16,493 nt of DNA from a bacterium. Its GTDB lineage: Bacteria; Patescibacteriota; Saccharimonadia; Saccharimonadales; UBA4665. The stretch lies in the NCBI GenBank assembly GCA_029549845.1, contig JAKPIL010000171.1:1-16493 (forward strand). Reading direction: 5' to 3'. The notes beneath the pieces are model-generated. The model searched no databases. It was given only the letters and a program-made list of their open reading frames with translations, and was not told the DNA's origin. The position numbers and the translations under genes are program-made. Below, in pieces: positions 14,211-16,493 of the stretch. The stretch's first letter is position 1. Each line of letters opens with the position of its first letter.

Positions 14211-14987
14211 CTCTGTCGAACTGATGAGTGGTTTTGCTGCGAGGGCCATACTGGCCAGCGCAAACCTATCAGGCTGTATGCCAGTAAACGGTAGTACGCC
14301 CCATCTTTTTTGTCGCAAAAGGGGCTCACCATATATAACTTTATTCGTTGTTGATTGAAATATTGTCGCTAGAGCACAGCTTATTGTCAGAAAACTAAGA
14401 GCATGATCCGGCGTACTATATATAAGTTCTCCTACGGCAATACCGCCATACGTAGTCGCATATGATGCATCATAGAATTTTTTAGCAGGTGTTCTCAGAA
14501 GGTTATTAAACGCAGCTGTTCGTATGCCACGACTAAGTGACCGGTTGAGCTCACTGGCCCATGCCTCTTCTGATGTTTGTCCCCCTCTGCGCCTATCAGC
14601 AATACATGAGGCTATTTCAGCTCTATTTATATCGACCGTAGCAACACGCCAACGATACGTTTCGGGTAATTGTATATCGTTATCATCCTCAAGATGTATG
14701 TTCTCGGTCTCTGCCTTCTCGACGGATACCGAACCCACGCCTGTCGCAGAGCCGTCAGTGTTGATACCACTCACGGACGAAGCGTTTAAGCTATACTGAG
14801 ACGTTTCTCCCTGGTAGCCCCTCACGACAACCCCCCCTAATCCAGCCATACGGGTTGCAAACCCGAATTGGCCCATGTCCACCACAAGTTTTCGGGGGTC
14901 TACTGCACCTTCAGGCAGGGCCATGGCCCAAGCCAGGTTATGATCGTCATCGAGCACCTTAGGCAACTCAGAAACTGGTATTTTCAC
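14205..14987 (-). CDS. Hypothetical protein, 260 aa, unknown function
   Basis: I do not recognise a family. The start is GTG 14987 (MKIPVSELPKVL), the only early start in the frame; it has its own promoter at 14996-15023 and almost no leader. The protein has no signal peptide and no clear membrane helix. Residues 50-110 are rich in G, S, V and T with charged spots (beta-like). Residues 110-175 are mostly helical and charged, including DRRRGGQTSEEAW and LNRSLSRGIRTAAFNNLL. Residues 185-215 are mildly hydrophobic. It lies 44 bases downstream of the kinase gene on the same strand, and may be expressed alone or with it. Confidence 0.6.
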   Translation of the reverse strand: MKIPVSELPKVLDDDHNLAWAMALPEGAVDPRKLVVDMGQFGFATRMAGLGGVVVRGYQGETSQYSLNASSVSGINTDGSATGVGSVSVEKAETENIHLEDDNDIQLPETYRWRVATVDINRAEIASCIADRRRGGQTSEEAWASELNRSLSRGIRTAAFNNLLRTPAKKFYDASYATTYGGIAVGELIYSTPDHALSFLTISCALATIFQSTTNKVIYGEPLLRQKRWGVLPFTGIQPDRFALASMALAAKPLISSTER

Positions 14988-14995
14988 AGATAGTA

Positions 14996-15023
14996 ATAAT
15001 ACTTTAATTATGTACTATGTCAA
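14996..15023 (-). promoter_or_regulatory. Promoter of the 260-aa gene
   Basis: On the minus strand a perfect TTGACA (15023-15018) and TATTAT (15001-14996) are separated by 16 bases. The expected transcription start is at or within a few bases of GTG 14987, so the mRNA would be nearly leaderless. An 8-base inverted repeat, CAATATTA/TAATATTG (15021-15028 and 15047-15054), overlaps the -35 and the end of the kinase gene. Confidence 0.65.
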
Positions 15024-15031
15024 TATTATTT

Positions 15032-15601
15032 TTATGATATATGTTGTAATATTGAACTTACAGAATACGATACATCACTGTCACCCCTTACCGTAACAGT
15101 TTCATAGCCTTCTTCGGCAAACGTTTCGTAATCGTCTATACGACGTTGTAGCGTTGCGTCGGACGGGCCGTGGCCCCCGGCCGCTTTACGCTGTACTACC
15201 CGTTCTTTTGCTACTACAGGATCTGTCTGTACTTCTACGATCAGTACCGCAAGTCTAGTTCCGGACTCTGCTGCCTGCGCATGCAACCGGCCCATCATCT
15301 TCTGAAATATGTCGCGGTTCGTGAATGGCTGATTCCATATGATAATCTTGTGCGCGGCAATTGCCTCATATGCCTGCGCCCGCAGATAACGGTAAGCGTG
15401 CAATGTCGGGTCAACTCCTTCTGCCAACTGGGCGGAAACATGCCGCTGGTACACCTCACTCGTGTAGTCTGTGGTGTCTGGGTCCAGCAGCACTACGCGG
15501 TCTTCGCCGAGCGCGTGACAAAGGGCAGCCGCTACATACGATTTCCCGCTGCCCGGGATACCACGTACGATGATGAGAATAGGATTTGTTGGTTGCTGCA
15601 T
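15032..15601 (-). CDS. P-loop kinase of the AAA_33/zeta-like type
   Basis: The 189-aa protein has a clear Walker A, VRGIPGSGKSYVA (G14-S21), at the N-terminus, then VVLLDPDTTDYTSEVYQ. KIIIWNQPFTNRDIFQKMM resembles the base or substrate strand of small kinases. Near the C-terminus, VEVQTDPVVAKERVVQRK followed by an Arg-rich helix with DATLQRRIDDYETF is like the lid and sensor region of predicted kinases (COG0645-like). It should bind ATP and phosphorylate a small molecule; related folds include zeta toxins and polynucleotide kinases, so the target is open. ATG 15601 is the only start after an in-frame TAG and lacks a ribosome binding site. The gene is divergent from mraY. Confidence 0.75.
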   Translation of the reverse strand: MQQPTNPILIIVRGIPGSGKSYVAAALCHALGEDRVVLLDPDTTDYTSEVYQRHVSAQLAEGVDPTLHAYRYLRAQAYEAIAAHKIIIWNQPFTNRDIFQKMMGRLHAQAAESGTRLAVLIVEVQTDPVVAKERVVQRKAAGGHGPSDATLQRRIDDYETFAEEGYETVTVRGDSDVSYSVSSILQHIS

Positions 15602-15718
15602 GGGGTGATGTAATGTTGCTAGCCGAAGCTCCTTCTATGGTATACACTTAATGGCAAGGTCACAAGACCACGACCCCGCGACGGCGTCATAAGTACTACG
15701 AAAGATTCTCCCTCACAG

Positions 15719-16493
15719 ATGAAACCACCGATATTTACGCTCGATCAGCTCACCCAGAAAACCACAAAAATGCTGCTTCTCAGCTTCCTAGCTTTTGCTC
15801 TCGCTATGTTGCTCACACCACTGTATACACACTTTGCCTACAAATATAAGTGGTGGAAGCGGCACCGAAGCACCTCGACTACGGGTGAGGCGCTGGAGGT
15901 GATCGCCAAGCTTCGCATAAAAAGGCATATTCCACTCATGGCAGGGCTTGTCACGCTTGCGTCTATTACCATCGTAACGGTTCTCTGGAACTTCGACCGC
16001 AGCCAAACATGGCTGCCCCTTGCCGGCCTACTCTGCGGCGGTCTTGTTGGGCTAATTGATGATATCGTCAATATCCGAGGCATCGGTGGCAGTGTTGCCG
16101 GGCTCCGAGCACCTTTGAAATTTACCATGATTACCATTGTTGCGGCCGTCGGTGCCTGGTTTTTCCACTACAAGCTTCGGCAAGTGGGCGTAATCGTTCC
16201 CTTTATTGGCATGGTGAATGTTGGATGGATGATAATACCCCTGTTTATCCTCGTCGTCGTCAGCACAGGAAATGCTGTGAACATCAGCGATGGGATGGAC
16301 GGACTCGCCGGAGGCCTTCTCCTAAGCGCATTTGGCGCATTTGGTATTATTGCTGCACTGCAAGCCAGCTTTGGTATCGCTGCGTTTTGCATGACCATCG
16401 TTGGTGCGCTTCTATCATATCTGTGGTTCAATATCCCGCCGGCTCGATTTATCATGGGTGATGTTGGCTCGTTTGGCCTAGGAACGTCCCTGG
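15719..16493 (+). CDS. mraY: Phospho-MurNAc-pentapeptide transferase (MraY), 3' part outside window
   Basis: MraY is a membrane enzyme that joins UDP-MurNAc-pentapeptide to undecaprenyl phosphate, making lipid I. From ATG 15719, 258 codons are open to the window end with no stop, so the gene is cut by the edge. Hydrophobic segments are seen near residues 18-38, 70-90, 98-113, 134-150, 156-182, 197-215 and 218-237. The key motifs are the aspartate pair GLIDDIVNI (D114, D115), GNAVNISDGMDGLAGG (N188, D191, D194) and FIMGDVGSFGLG (D248). The usual KxGTPTMGG segment is reduced to KRHIPLMAGL. WecA/TagO-type transferases are relatives, but the NxxDGxDGLA and MGDVGS motifs favour MraY. No ribosome binding site is visible. 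The 117 bases to the divergent kinase gene should hold both promoters. Confidence 0.88.
   Translation, partial: MKPPIFTLDQLTQKTTKMLLLSFLAFALAMLLTPLYTHFAYKYKWWKRHRSTSTTGEALEVIAKLRIKRHIPLMAGLVTLASITIVTVLWNFDRSQTWLPLAGLLCGGLVGLIDDIVNIRGIGGSVAGLRAPLKFTMITIVAAVGAWFFHYKLRQVGVIVPFIGMVNVGWMIIPLFILVVVSTGNAVNISDGMDGLAGGLLLSAFGAFGIIAALQASFGIAAFCMTIVGALLSYLWFNIPPARFIMGDVGSFGLGTSL

Noticed and set aside
1..16493. CRISPR arrays, tRNA and rRNA genes
   Set aside because: No evenly spaced repeats, cloverleaf sequences or rRNA segments were found on reading the window.

Overview
The window looks like bacterial chromosome from a small-genome lineage. The compact purF-purN-purD block, a MurA with an N-terminal XRE helix-turn-helix, TGTCAT-tipped intergenic palindromes and many orphan accessory genes suggest Candidatus Saccharibacteria or another Candidate Phyla Radiation group. 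That placement is my inference from gene style, not a database result. purF and the HAD gene end in TGA, so TGA is a stop here, which argues against the CPR groups that read TGA as glycine.

Layout. (1) 1-905: an orphan gene of unknown function ending in a clear intrinsic terminator. (2) 1007-4450: purF, purN and purD on the plus strand, tightly coupled. (3) 4451-7111: an accessory block holding a TGTCAT-type repeat, a complete IS30-family element and an HD-domain-like gene. It is bounded by two identical 50-bp copies of the purD 3' end. (4) 7154-9536: a minus-strand GNAT-like acetyltransferase, a probably broken two-helix membrane gene and a lipoprotein with a metzincin-like zinc site. (5) 9621-11679: glyA with an 11-cysteine tail, a NUDIX hydrolase just downstream, then a second, diverged copy of the glyA 3' end. 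(6) 11680-14157: a divergent intergenic region rich in dyads, then the XRE-MurA fusion and a HAD phosphatase. (7) 14205-16493: an unknown protein and a P-loop kinase on the minus strand, then mraY on the plus strand, cut by the window edge.

How the genes fit. SHMT (glyA) makes glycine and 5,10-methylene-THF. Glycine is the PurD substrate, and the one-carbon unit, after conversion to 10-formyl-THF, is the PurN donor, so the pur block and glyA are metabolically linked. MurA and MraY are early peptidoglycan steps.

The most unusual point is that two core genes, purD and glyA, each show the same arrangement: an intact gene, a short cargo, then a leftover copy of the gene's own 3' end. In both cases the leftover differs from the intact end in a way that suggests it came from a different allele. 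This looks like cargo insertion at gene 3' ends by a site-specific or homology-driven route. Other notable points are the cysteine-rich SHMT tail, the XRE-MurA fusion with a dyad directly at its start, and a 28-bp perfect palindrome on the start codon of the metalloprotease lipoprotein gene.
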